A DNA stretch of 64,000 bases from Turbatrix aceti (GCA_963969345.1 OZ017767.1:4740739-4804738); one strand, 5' to 3'. Positions 21,826 through 33,472 are shown, numbered from the stretch's first letter. Notes: generated by a model not told the origin, from the sequence alone. Numbers and translations: made by a program.

Positions 21826-22376
21826 ATGGCTGCGAGTATAAGAGATCTGGTTACAAAGCTATTTGACGTCTGGCCTGGCTATCAGCTAGGACTTCGTCAC
21901 TCCGATTCAACAGAAACGCGCGAGAAAGATCTTTGGTGGGTTTTATGAGGTTGCGGATGTTCTTAATTTTTCTGGTGGGTTTTAGGCTAAAAGATTTGGT
22001 CGCAACTGAGCTGGAAAAGTCTGAACCAAATGGCGAGACGCTGGTCGAGTGGCTCGAGGAGATTCTGAACGAGGATTTTGACGTTATTCTCGAGGACGAC
22101 TCGATCGTGGCCTTTGTGCGTCAGTTCGTCGAAGCCGCTGCTCTCGTTCGGGGCTCTGGCACACCCGACGGCCTGCAAAAACTCAACGCTTTTGTCTCCA
22201 AGCTCCCCGCAAAGTGCACGCTCAACGCAAAGTCTGCAGGCGGTGACGACTCGAGTGGCGATGATTACAGTGACGCGGAGATGGACACCGACGAGCCGCC
22301 TGTTCCGCCGAAGAAAGAAACCCAGCCTCCTCCTGGCCCCGATGCCGACGGATTTACCGTCGTGAGAAGGCGATGA
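21826..22376 (+). CDS. tsr2: TSR2-like pre-rRNA processing / eS26 chaperone
   Basis: Two exons, 21826-21935 and 21986-22376, give 166 residues. It starts MAASIRDLVTKLFDVWPGYQ, has the helix WLEEILNEDFDVILEDDS typical of TSR2 (short acidic helix with FD..LED.S), then an acidic, Pro-rich stretch, and ends GFTVVRRR, the conserved TSR2 tail. TSR2 escorts ribosomal protein eS26 and helps 20S pre-rRNA maturation. The intron is 50 nt; the donor was placed within TGG so that the phase-2 join restores Trp. The gene is convergent with the Cys-rich gene that ends at 22514. Confidence 0.72.
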
Positions 22377-22513
22377 GTCTTTTTTTTGCATTGATTTTTG
22401 TTGAGTTGTGTTTTTGTTTGGAATATCAGAAATTTTACAGTACTTTTGTCTGAGAAGGGGTATTTATTTTTTTTACAAAAATTCGTTTTAAAGCATTTAT
22501 TCAGGGTGTTTGT

Positions 22514-23147
22514 TCACAGATGAGAACTGCAGGATGGGTTCATTTGCTGCATGTTGTTGTATGCCTGGGTCGTGCTCTGAACGAGGGACTGCGCCCATGG
22601 CGAGCATCTTTGTTGGACGCTGGGGGAAACGGTGGGAAGAGCACATTGGATCCTGCAAAGATGACTGAGGTGAGAAAAATATACATAGTTGCAGAGTAAC
22701 TTACAAGCAGGGATTGTTGATGAGCGTAGTGACGGTGCCGATGCTGATGCTGTTGAGCTGGACTCCGCATTGGTTTTCGCAGTTGCTGACAGCGGACATG
22801 AGGGGGGAGCTGATGCTGTTGTAGCAGCTCGCGAGCTGAGACGTGAACTGCTGGTAGCCGGGTATACAGATGGACTGGTAGAAGGGCAGTGCGAGGATGA
22901 AGCAGTTGGTCGACTGCGTCGTCGAGCCTCCGCAGTTGTTGGCGCAGTTGGCGACGTTGGTGATGTTGCTGCAGATGTTGTTGTACGCCGTCTGGCTGAG
23001 GTAGATGCTCAGCATCTGGCCGACGAGCGTGCCCGAGGGTCGCTGCTGCGCGCAGGACTCGAAGCAACTGTTGCTGCTCTGCGCTACGATGCAGGAGACG
23101 AGCGCGAACGCGAAGAGACACGCGAGGAACGACGACGAAGAGGCCAT
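22514..23147 (-). CDS. secreted Cys-rich protein, paralogue A
   Basis: Read from 23147 down, exons 22705-23147 and 22514-22652 give 193 residues. A signal peptide (FLACLFAFALVSCIVAQ) is followed by a Cys-rich domain: SCFESCAQQRPSGTLVGQML, ICSNITNVANCANNCGG, NCFILALPFYQSICIPGYQQ, SNCENQCG, NPCLIQC and a last Cys near the end. The plus-strand gene at 23449 encodes the same domain with the same intron (phase 2 at CL) and the same 139-nt last exon. Cys spacing recalls the CPG4-type domain of nematode eggshell and matrix proteins, but I cannot confirm that. AATAAA on the minus strand at 22496-22501. TATA box at 23181-23187. Confidence 0.8.
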
Positions 23148-23180
23148 GATGCTTGGTGAGATGTGCAGGGGCCGGACGCC

Positions 23181-23187
23181 TTTTATA
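23181..23187 (-). promoter_or_regulatory. TATA box of Cys-rich paralogue A
   Basis: TATAAAA on the minus strand, 34 nt before ATG 23147. Confidence 0.6.
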
Positions 23188-23387
23188 CCCCCGGCACGGC
23201 CACGTTCCCCAGGCCGAGGGTCGTCTTGTTGGCTCTTGCGTCTTGTTTTACGTGTTTGCGGAGGGCTAAATCGTATATGCACTTGTGCTCAGGCTCTAAC
23301 CGGTAGGTCGCGACAAGCAAATCATCCAGAGCAGGTTACAAGCTGATTCACAGCTCGTCGGGCTCAACGACCACCCCCTTGACGGAT

Positions 23388-23394
23388 TATAAAA
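23388..23394 (+). promoter_or_regulatory. TATA box of Cys-rich paralogue B
   Basis: TATAAAA on the plus strand, 54 nt before ATG 23449. It faces away from the TATA box of paralogue A about 200 bp off, so the pair shares one divergent promoter region. Confidence 0.6.
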
Positions 23395-23448
23395 GACCTT
23401 TCCGTTATCCCCGGTATCTTCATCCTTTGGTTATCTCTTCGATCGACT

Positions 23449-24485
23449 ATGGCTTTTGCTTCGAGTTATTCTGCCTCGCTTCTTGCTCTCGCTCTTCTCT
23501 GTGGCGCTGCTGCGCAGAGCTACACGACGAGCAGTTACCCCGTCTCCTACAGCGATTACGGTTCCGGCACCACTTCTGGTTACAGTAACCCTGGATACAG
23601 TAGTACTACTGGATACAACACGGGTTACGGAAATACCAACACTGGATACGGTAACACTAACACCGGCTATGGAAATAACCCCAGCTACAGCAGCACTGGA
23701 TACGGTAATACCAATACCGGCTATGGAAACAACCCTAGCTACAGCAACACTGGTTACGGTAACAACCCTGGCTCGAACACCGGTTACGGCAACACTGGCT
23801 ACGGTAACACCAACACCGGCTATGGCAACACTGGTTACGGTAATACTGGTTACGGTAACACTGGCAACACCGGTTACGGCACAACTGCCCAGTACAACCC
23901 TAACCAGAACATGAACACCGGCAGCAGCGGAAACTCGTGCCTTCGTCAGTGCGCGCAAACCAAGCCCTCTGGCACGTTTGTTTCTCAGATGATCAGCTCC
24001 TACCTCAGCCAGACGTCGTACAACAACCTGTGCCGTGCGGTGAGCAACACGACCTCCTGCGTGAACAGCTGTGGTGGCATCTCGTCGACCCGTAGCTGCT
24101 ACCTGTTGGCACTTCCCGTCTACCAGGCAGTCTGCCAGCCCGGCTACCAGCAGTTCCACGACCAACTCTACTCGTGCTACCAGCAGAACTCGAACCAGGT
24201 CTGGTCCACCATCACGTCGTGCGAGAACCAATGCGGTGCATCGTCTTCACAAAACACGCTTTCGGGTGTCAGCACACTCATTACCAACACTTGCCTGTAA
24301 GTCGACTGTCTGGGTGGTTCCAGGCGATACTGATGTGTCTTTTCAGCGTTCAATGCGTGATCGCCGGCATCCAGCAGCCCGTCCAGCAGAGTTGTTCGCA
24401 GTCCGTCAACTCGATGCTTCAGGCGGCCAGCCAGTCTTACAGCAACATGCTCAACACCCAACAGAGCTGCACCCAACAACTCTAG
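23449..24485 (+). CDS. secreted Cys-rich protein with YGNT repeats, paralogue B
   Basis: Exons 23449-24296 and 24347-24485 give 328 residues. A signal peptide (SLLALALLCGAAAQ) is followed by about 135 residues of Gly/Asn/Thr/Tyr repeats (units such as NTGYGNTNTGYGNN) and then the same Cys-rich domain as the minus-strand neighbour: SCLRQCAQTKPSGTFVSQM, LCRAVSNTTSCVNSCGG, CYLLALPVYQAVCQPGYQQ, CENQCG. The last exon adds a Gln/Ser-rich tail. Repeats of this kind favour disordered, sticky or matrix-forming protein. AATAAA at 24533-24538. The domain family is not recognised with certainty. Confidence 0.85.
23578..23884 (+). repeat. in-frame tandem repeat coding for GYGN-type units
   Basis: Degenerate 12- to 24-nt units built on ACTGG(T)TACGG(T)AA(C/T), all in frame, code for TGYGN/NTGYGN. 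The paralogue on the other strand lacks this block entirely. Confidence 0.85.
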
Positions 24486-24689
24486 ACCCGGCCAGTCACC
24501 TGCTTTTGTGCAAAATGTTTTATAATGCTGTCAATAAAGTTTTGAGTTCATCTAAAGGATCAATGACCGATGCAGGGGTTTGTGCGACGCATGAACGCGT
24601 TAGTGTTTATTGCAAACGGCACAAGCTTACATCAAAGAGCCAGGTATTAAGCTTACATGAAAATATGTGCACAAAGCAGGATCGCCGGA

Positions 24690-24890
24690 TCAGATGCAGC
24701 ACACGCAGCAGTCGTCGTCGTCCGGCATGGGACAGGGGATGCAGCAGGGAATCGGCACGCAGAAAAAGAAGAACATAACACCAACTAAAGCAGCACCAAT
24801 CTTTTTCACCGCTAGAAATCCGTAGTGAAAGCACGCAGACACAAAGTTTCCAGTTTGACGTCCGCCCGGGTCGCACGGGAAAATCGGTAC
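24690..24890 (-). CDS. possible small Cys-rich membrane protein, 3' part
   Basis: On the minus strand an open frame ending at the stop 24690-24692 encodes a basic/aromatic stretch, then AALVGVMFFFFCVPIPCC, then a Cys/Asp-rich tail PCPMPDDDDCCVCCI. A membrane helix flanked by clustered Cys looks like a palmitoylated tail protein. AATAAA on the same strand lies at 24606-24611. The frame is closed upstream by a TGA near 24895, so at least one more 5' exon is needed and I could not find it. It might be a chance frame; the clustered Cys and the poly(A) signal are the only support. Confidence 0.3.
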   Translation of the reverse strand, partial: VPIFPCDPGGRQTGNFVSACFHYGFLAVKKIGAALVGVMFFFFCVPIPCCIPCPMPDDDDCCVCCI

Positions 24891-24892
24891 TC

Positions 24893-25393
24893 AAGCCGCA
24901 TGTTTGTCTTGAGACCCCCGTTGCAGGCGACAACCAGTACTCTCTTCTTCGTCTGGACTGCGTACAGACAATGTTTTTTGTATTTATGTAATTTCGGATG
25001 AACCAGATTTTCTCGCTTTGGACACGTTGTGCTTCATGTTTTATAATTTGTGCCCGACGTTCCTCGGCTGCTGTCAGGCAGACAAGACAACCTGACCACC
25101 TGCCTACGCACCAGGGATTTGCAAAATCATGAGCAAGCGCAAAGCACAGTTCAGAAATAGTAGCAAACCTCTGTTCGCTTTGTGTAACGACAAATTCCGA
25201 TGCTCTCTAGGGTAGCCCGTAGGTGATGTCACAACTGGTGCAGCTGCGTACTGTGACGCTGATCTCCCCCACACTGCAACATCGACAATGCACGAAAGCT
25301 ATTGTTGGAGCGTTCCGCTGCATAAAATCAAGTTACATCACCAGATGGGACTTTCTAGGGTTTATTGCCACCTGTGCAAACAGCAGAACCCCA
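24893..25393. other. intergenic, no gene recognised
   Basis: May hold missing 5' exons of the small Cys-rich candidate and the 3' UTR of the glucuronyltransferase. No conserved coding sequence seen. Confidence 0.35.
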
Positions 25394-26369
25394 TCACCTC
25401 GAAAAGGGTTCTTCGAAAATGAAGCCCGTCGCGCTGCCGGAATAGGAGTTCTTCTCGGTCCTCGTATGCCATACAAATATCTCGCGCGGCATAGAATCGT
25501 AGCCAAAGGGCACGACAGCGCCTGTGCCGTTGATGAGTTGCTCGAGGAAGCAGGTTTCTTGGTGGTAGATTTTGCAGCCCTCATGAAAAGTCGCATTTGG
25601 TTTTGAGTGGATGAGACTGATGTGTGTGGCAAAGCCCGCCATGTCTACCGCGTACTTGCGCATCGGGTCGAAGACTGTGACCCACCGCACGATCTGGCCG
25701 TATTCCACGATCTGGTACTCGACTTTCGCCTGACCCACAAGTCCTGTAGCCGGGGGGTCAAACAAAAACAAGCAATCAGGCACCTACCCACTGGCCAGAC
25801 GCCTACCGTCGTCACCTGGCGGATGTAGTCGTTGAAGAGTCGGATGTCGTAGGAGTTGTCATCGTCTGCGAAGTACACAACCGCGTTTCGTTCATCAGTC
25901 ATGTTCTGCCGGATGTACGCGAGCGCCGCGTTTCGGCCGTAGCTGCCACGGACTGCAAAATACATACCGTGCTTGTAGGCTTCAGAGAATATTGTGCAAA
26001 AAAGGCCTACGTACGGTGCCTCGGTTTTTTTTCCGTATCCACCGCAAAGTACACAAAGGGGATTTTTGAGCGCAGCAAAAGCATGTCCAACGAGGGAGAC
26101 ACGGCTTTGCCGTCCTCGACGACGATCCAGAGCAGGTTGCTGATGTGCATGAGGGTCTGCGAAAAGCGGATAAAGTCCGCATACCTCTCGTAGCGGAAGC
26201 GGGTGGGAGTGATGATGATGACCTTCGTCGAGGACAGAAAATGCCTGAGTTTCGCTTCAGCGAGGCGTGAATCCGCATAGCCGCCCGAAGGCACCACTTT
26301 GAAAGCAATAAGGGTGAACACAATGATTGAGATCACGGTCAGCAGGACGAGGTTTCCCACATGGCGCAT
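25394..26369 (-). CDS. GT43 beta-1,3-glucuronyltransferase
   Basis: Read from 26369 down, exons 26015-26369, 25788-25952 and 25394-25743 give 289 residues. It is a type II Golgi protein: short cytosolic start, one membrane anchor (LVLLTVISIIVFTLIAF), then the GT43 domain with IIITPTRFRYERYADF, NLLWIVVEDG, RGSYGRNAALAYIRQN, the metal-binding YFADDDNSYD (Asp148-150), VGVWPVGLVG, YAVDMAGFATHI and VWHTRTEK. These enzymes add glucuronic acid to galactose, for example to finish the proteoglycan linker tetrasaccharide. The second intron donor was placed after GVWPVG, not at the earlier GTAGGC, because only that restores the conserved VWPVGLVG. A tttgcag sequence lies 8 nt before the ATG. Confidence 0.92.
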
Positions 26370-28326
26370 CCTTGGTCTGCAAACGGTTCTGAGTGAGGCG
26401 AGGGGGAGGAGAGGCGGGTGCTGAGTGCATCCCAGCTTGGTCTCCGTCTGGGCTTCATGAACACTCTCACTACGCGTCTGCACTACGCATAAGACAATAA
26501 GATGTAGCTGGGTGAAAGCACCTTTACAAAGCACGTGCTAAAGCATGCAAATGGTTTTGCACGCTCGGGGGCGTTATTACAACAGAAATGCATCACCACA
26601 ATTGATTATCATCGTTCAGCACCCCGTATGTTTCAGTTTCAGTTTAAAATCGTGAAATACTGTTAAATGCAATCAAATATCTTCCAAAAATAATGTTCCC
26701 CTTTTTTTCGAACAAGCTTACCTTTTCATATTTATTTGCCAATTAAATATATACGTTGATTTCCACAGGTACGGCACGATAAGCTAATGAAGCACTGTGT
26801 TAGTCCGCAGCGAGTTAGAGGCAAAAAACAATCGAAGCACGTTCACGTCAGCGTCAAAAAACATGGTGCTTAAAAAAAAAAACTGTTTGGGCCCTCCGAT
26901 TCAGAAAGGGGTTTGAAGCAAAAAAAAGTCCCTTGAAAAGGATTCAAAAATACATGCAAACAAAAAACTATCTCAAACGACGGTTTTAGCCATTTGAAGA
27001 GTTTTTGGCATCAACATGGTGATTTTTAGAACACAGTCCAAAAAAGTCAAAAACTACTCGACGTGTTATCACGCCAATGATCGACGCCACGGGCCTTTGT
27101 TGATCTGAACCATTCATTGGTCGTTTAACACATAACACAGCGGTGGCTGCCTAATTTTTGGTTTAGCTTATGCAAAACCCTGCATTAATGACTACGTGAA
27201 AAGTGCTCGGTAAACAAGCCAGAGGGCATAAGCCAGACCATCCAACACAGGTCGAACCTGAATAATTAGCACGACTTCTATAAAAATCAGCCATGACGCA
27301 GCTAAGGTAAGTTCATATAAGAGCCAGAACCACAAAACGTGTCAAACAATGTGGATACCATTACACGTAATGGCTGTAATCATGTAGAGCCGGACCAGTT
27401 GGATACAGACCGGACTGGATGATCACGTCCAAATGCAGACAACAAAATTGATATCCACCGGGAAAAAAATAGATAAACCAGGGTGATCCTCCTTTTCCGA
27501 GTTTTCATGGAGGAAACCGTGTTCTCATTGGAAATACGTATTCCAATCGTTTCGTCTTGGCGAAAAATAAATTCAGCGAGTGTAATTGAATTCATAACAT
27601 TTGAATGAATTGGCGCATCTTATGAATCTATTTTTTGTGATGTACATAAAAAACATATTATCCCCCATAAAAAATGTACATTTAAAATCATAGATACAGT
27701 AAAATTGAATACAATATTTCCGTCGATTACGTCACGTCAATCGTAGCTACCTGCGCCACGTCGTAGTCCTTGGTAAATGTATGAATTGCTGTTATTTTTT
27801 AAAATACGTTTTTTGTCGCGCGCAATCTTTTGTTATATTCCTGACACGACTTTTCAAGGTGTCACAGAAAAATGCAATTGAACTTTTGTGAGACTTTTTT
27901 TTTGTCATATTTTATTTTACGGGGCGGTTTTTGCAACGATTGTACCTTCTTTTGATCCCAGAAAAGTTTTGTTAGCACGGTGTAAGCCCTTTTGCATGTT
28001 GAGAATTTGCGCAGACATTGGTATTATCGTTTTTCATCCGGTTTTTTGTCGACGTGTTCTATTTCTGTCGTTTCCATTGTTTTTGCCTAGATTGCGTCAT
28101 CCAACGGTGCTTTGATATGATTCATCTTCTTGAAAAACACATTTCCCTAAAGTAAGGGCGAGAGAGATGCTGATGGAAAATATCGAAAAGTCGTATGACG
28201 GAGGTCTTATCACATGTCATCCACGTCTTTGGACGTTGGACCTCGCCTAGCGATGACCCGCCCAGTCTGATAACCACTCCTTGTCCTGTGACGCTTTTTC
28301 ATCGGATGTCGCAATAACGATCGTTC
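26370..28326. other. AT-rich gene-poor region
   Basis: About 2 kb with frequent A and T runs and no supported gene. It separates the glucuronyltransferase from the polyubiquitin promoter. Confidence 0.5.
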
Positions 28327-28349
28327 GAATGTTCTTCAGTGTTCGAGAG
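28327..28349 (+). promoter_or_regulatory. heat-shock element of polyubiquitin
   Basis: Five-base units in alternating direction: GAA tg TTC tt cAg tg TTC ga GAg. Three of the five units are exact and all spacings are correct. It lies 23 bp before the TATA box. Confidence 0.65.
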
Positions 28350-28371
28350 ACGCGGGGCGGGCTTTGTTCGT

Positions 28372-28378
28372 TATAAAA
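28372..28378 (+). promoter_or_regulatory. TATA box of polyubiquitin
   Basis: TATAAAA in gttataaaagcc. The ATG is 399 nt further on; a gtgttttttag acceptor at about 28755 suggests a 5' UTR intron or trans-splicing between them. Confidence 0.6.
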
Positions 28379-28770
28379 GCCTTTGTTTTTTGTTCGTTAG
28401 GGTCATTCATTCATTTGGTCTCGCCTCGATGGCTAGACAACGAAAAAGTGCCGTTCTCGTTCTATTCCCTTTGCGAACGAACCCTCTCGTTTCTCTCGCG
28501 TATGACCACGCACAAACTCGTATCTTGCCGCGCTTTTTTTGCATCCGTCTGTCATAAACCAAGCCCTCGTGTGTCAGCCGACCAGCAGCTGGTTGTTGGC
28601 TCACACGACTTTGTCAGTCAGTCGGTTGTGTGCTTCGCGTCGCGTGCGGTTGCTGTCTATTCGCTCTCTCTGGTTTTCATCGATTTTACGAAATCGGTGT
28701 TCGTTGGTACCGCGTGTTCTTGGTTTCTTATTTGTCATCGTTTTGTGTTTTTTAGCGATTTCGTTTCTAA

Positions 28771-30264
<1,494 letters not shown>

Positions 30265-31173
30265 CCTGTTTAATCTTGTGAAGTTCACTGAAACTGAATT
30301 TTTTGCTGCATCGCTCGAATTTGGCAGCCTGTGTACATGTTCAGAATAAAACTGGCTTGTTTGTATTCTCTGTTGACGGATTTGGGGACAACTGGAATCT
30401 GGGTCGGGGTTGGCGTGATAAGACTCCGCTTCGGAATTTTCTGTTTACGAAATAACGGCCATTTCGTGGCGGTGCGCGTTCTGCAGTTGCTGAGTGGCAT
30501 GTCCTGCTTGCAACTGGCGTCGAACAATACAGATGCCAACTTTTATCTTACTTGGTGTCTTGCTTTTTGTTCACCCGGATTACGTTCCAAGAAATGAAAA
30601 CATACAAAAAATAAGTTGCCTGATGTCAGAAAATTCAGCATGTAATGAATTTGTTCGTTTGTCAATCCGCCATTGAAAAGAACGTTCCATCCCGCGGACT
30701 TGAAAGAGAAGTACGGACAAATTCTTGAATTCGGATCACTTGCTTGATGTTCAACTAAGTCAGGCGTCGATATCGACATGATTTTGTAATTTGAATTGTT
30801 TAATGGCCTTGTAATTTCGAAATCGATGGACACATACTAATTTCACTTTTTTTAAATCAAATTATGCACAAAACATGAGATGTCAAATCTTTACGTCATT
30901 TTTATCAGAAACGCGACAATGACAGATTCACAGTTGCTATCATGGTGATACAAATAAAATCCACGTATCACCGTGATCATCTCTACCAAGATTTCGCTCA
31001 TGGATTCTCTGTTGTCGTATGCCATTGAGTTTTTTCTGTCTACGTTATTCATACCTATCATAATCATCCAGAGGATTTTTTGAGAAAACTCACATCCGAG
31101 AGTGATGATGCAAAAACAAGCGTCCCAATGCTCCTGCAGCGAACGTCACTTGCGTGCGTGCAAGTAAATAGGA
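30265..31173. other. intergenic with a 24-nt sequence repeated near 33.3 kb
   Basis: 3' UTR of polyubiquitin to about 30370. A 24-nt sequence at 30498-30521 recurs exactly at 33278-33301. The minus-strand frame 30543-30833 has no family likeness. Confidence 0.5.
30498..30521 (+). repeat. 24-nt direct repeat, copy 1
   Basis: Starts catgtcctgc and ends aactggcgtc; identical to 33278-33301, 2780 bp away. Both copies are in noncoding DNA. Flanks are not alike. Confidence 0.85.
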
Positions 31174-31191
31174 GAACTTTCTCGAACATTC
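31174..31191 (+). promoter_or_regulatory. heat-shock element of STI-1
   Basis: GAACTTTCTCGAACATTC contains four exact alternating GAA/TTC units with two-base spacers, a perfect HSF binding site. It lies 94 bp before the STI-1 ATG. Confidence 0.75.
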
Positions 31192-31284
31192 CGGTGTTCC
31201 TTTTTCGTACTCTACTCCTCGACTGACTCTTTCTGCTGTCAATAGCAAGTTCGAATCGAAAGGTTTGCTGTTTTTTTCTCAAAA

Positions 31285-32462
31285 ATGTCCGAAGAAGTAA
31301 GTGGAACTTTTTTTTTGAATTGATTCTGTGTATCTTCAAGATTTCAGGCGATCAAGGAAAAGAATCTCGGAAACGCGGCGTATAAAAAGCGCGATTTTGA
31401 GACCGCTCTCAAGCACTACGATGCGGCTATTGCACTGGCGCCTAAGGAAATCCCGTTTTACACCAACAAGGCCGGTAAGTGGTTTTCTGTTTTTGATGGC
31501 GGCGATGACGGAAGTTTCTTTCAGCTGCGTTTTTCGAAGACGGCAAGTACGATGAATGCATCGAAACCTGCAAGAAGGCGATCGACATTGGTCGAGAAGT
31601 TAGCGCGGATTACAAACAAATCGCCAAGTGAGTTTATATTACCTGGAAAAAATTTGACCTGAAGTTGATTTTTTTTTTTTTCAGGGCGATGGCGCGCATC
31701 GGAAATGCTTATGTCAAGCTGGACAATCTGAAGGATGCTCGCTACTGGTACGACAAGTCTCTTGCTGAGTTCCGTGATCCGGAGATCGTCAAGAAGGAGA
31801 AGGAGCTCTCCAAGAAGATCGAAGAAGCCGAACGCCAGGCTTACATCAACCCTGAGATCGCCGATGCCGAGAAGAAAGCGGGCAATGAGCTTTTCCAGAA
31901 GGGCGATTATCCCGGCGCTCTCAAGAAGTACACCGATGCTATCAAGCGCCATCCCGACAATGCCGTGTTGTACTCGAATCGCGCTGCTTGCTTCCAGAAG
32001 CTCATGGAGTTCCACAAGTGTGTCGAGGACTGCGACACTGCCATCAAGTACGATCCCAAGTTCAGTAAGTGCTCTCTTTTTTATGACTTGTGTTTTGCTG
32101 ACGCTTTTTTTCTTTTTTTAGTCAAGGCTTACCTGCGCAAGGGCACGGCTCTCCTCGCCATGCGTGAGGTGTCTCGCGCCCAGAAGGCCTTCGAGGACGC
32201 CACTCACATCGACCCCAACAGCACGGAGGCTAGGGAGGGACTCATGCAGTGCTACAAGCTCGGCGACGACGACCCGAAGGCGGCCCGTGAACGCGCGCTC
32301 AACGATCCCGAAATCCAGCAGATCCTTGCCGATCCTGGCATGCGACTCATCCTCGAACAGATGTCTCAGGACCCCGGCGCGGTTCGTGAGCACCTCAAGA
32401 ACCCGGAGATCATGGAGAAGCTCCTGAAACTCAAGGACGCTGGCATCGTGGGTATGCGATAG
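31285..32462 (+). CDS. sti-1: STI-1/HOP Hsp70-Hsp90 organising co-chaperone
   Basis: Exons 31285-31296, 31348-31474, 31525-31627, 31685-32064 and 32122-32462 give exactly 320 residues. The order is TPR2A (AIKEKNLGNAAYKKRDFETA), a charged linker, TPR2B (AGNELFQKGDYPGALKKYTD) and a C-terminal DP domain (DDDPKAARERALNDPEIQQI, then LLKLKDAGIVGMR). The TPR1 and first DP domains of yeast and vertebrate Sti1/HOP are missing, as in C. elegans STI-1. The TPR2A clamp binds the MEEVD tail of Hsp90. The first exon codes only MSEE. A perfect heat-shock element stands upstream. Confidence 0.96.
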
Positions 32463-32584
32463 ACCCGCGTTTTCTGAACCCCTGACTGACTTTTCGCTTT
32501 TATCAAAAATTACCCCTCGTGTGTCAAGAAATAATTTTTTTTTCTTCTGATGGATCAGTTTTACTTGGGTATCAGTATTTTTTG

Positions 32585-32944
32585 TTACAAGGCGGGTTTG
32601 TAGCCGATCTCCTTCTCGCAGTGCGGGCAGTCGTGCACCGTGTCGAGGCATGAGTCAATGCAGCACGGAATGCAGCAGCACAGCCAGAAGCCAGTTGCCA
32701 TCAGGATGAAGAACAGGAAGTACGCGAAGGTGCCCGGTCTTTTGTACGTCGTCGTAAGAACGTTTTTCCGACAGTAGGGACACCTTAGGCGCATGGGATA
32801 TTCGGTAAAGCAGGGAACTCCGTTGACGTAGACCTGCACGACACCGTCAACTGGCGCTGGTGCTGGCGGTGGCGGTGGTTGTGTGATTGGGGTTCGCTGG
32901 CCCTCGCGCGGGGTCGTCGGAGGCGGGGTGGGATCAGTGGACAT
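32585..32944 (-). CDS. LITAF-domain membrane protein
   Basis: A single exon, 119 residues, read from 32944 down. A Pro/Thr-rich N-terminus (about 45 residues) is followed by the LITAF domain: CPYCRKNVLTTTYKRPG, a hydrophobic in-plane segment YFLFFILMATGFWLCCCIPCC, and HDCPHCEKEIGYKPAL. The two CPxC knuckles bind one zinc, and the domain sits on the cytosolic face of late endosomes and lysosomes. The Pro-rich head lacks a clear PPxY. TTTCCTTTCAG ends 5 nt before the ATG, a trans-splice acceptor. Tail-to-tail with STI-1, 122 bp apart. Confidence 0.93.
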   Translation of the reverse strand: MSTDPTPPPTTPREGQRTPITQPPPPPAPAPVDGVVQVYVNGVPCFTEYPMRLRCPYCRKNVLTTTYKRPGTFAYFLFFILMATGFWLCCCIPCCIDSCLDTVHDCPHCEKEIGYKPAL

Positions 32945-32949
32945 GCCTG

Positions 32950-32960
32950 CTGAAAGGAAA
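32950..32960 (-). promoter_or_regulatory. trans-splice acceptor of LITAF gene
   Basis: TTTCCTTTCAG on the minus strand, leaving CAGGC before the ATG. Confidence 0.55.
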
Positions 32961-33472
32961 CATCAGTTTATTTTTTGTAAGTAAAAAACAAAATATCATA
33001 CTTACTGAGCGCTGCGTAGCTGCTGCGTGTATTGGGAGTTGGTGCAGAATCCTTCGACTCTACTTTTTAATTTGCATAATGCCATGTAAAACATCAGAAC
33101 AGATGAAATTTGAGCTTCCAGATTCCGGTGCAACTTTGGCACCTTTTGATTTATTTTTAGAAGCATTTTCAATAAACAACGACCCTTTTTACAAAAAAAC
33201 AATTTGTTTGCCAGGATTGTGTTCATTCAACTCGTTCTCCGGTGCACTTGAAATTTTGTACTGACAAAATCGAAAAACATGTCCTGCTTGCAACTGGCGT
33301 CTGCTTATTGTCCTGACCTACCTTGTTGACATAATCCGAAGAAGTGCGACGCACAAATGTTTTTGCTATGCTTAGAAGTCAGAAAGGGGTGGCGCAGGCT
33401 ATCACCTCGGCTGCTTATCAGCCTCCAACCAGCGATCAACCGCCAGACGGACTCCGGACTCCGACTTGACCC
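32961..33472. other. intergenic between LITAF and PEP-synthase-like genes
   Basis: Divergent promoter region of about 0.5 kb. Contains the second copy of the 24-nt repeat (33278-33301). No gene seen. Confidence 0.4.
33278..33301 (+). repeat. 24-nt direct repeat, copy 2
   Basis: Identical to 30498-30521. Confidence 0.85.

Noticed and set aside
25782..25810. Earlier GTAGGC donor in the glucuronyltransferase second exon
   Set aside because: It breaks frame with the next exon and removes the conserved VWPVGLVG; the later GTAGGT donor fits.
30543..30833. 96-residue minus-strand open frame downstream of polyubiquitin
   Set aside because: AT-rich chance frame with no domain, no splice signals and no poly(A) signal in a sensible place.
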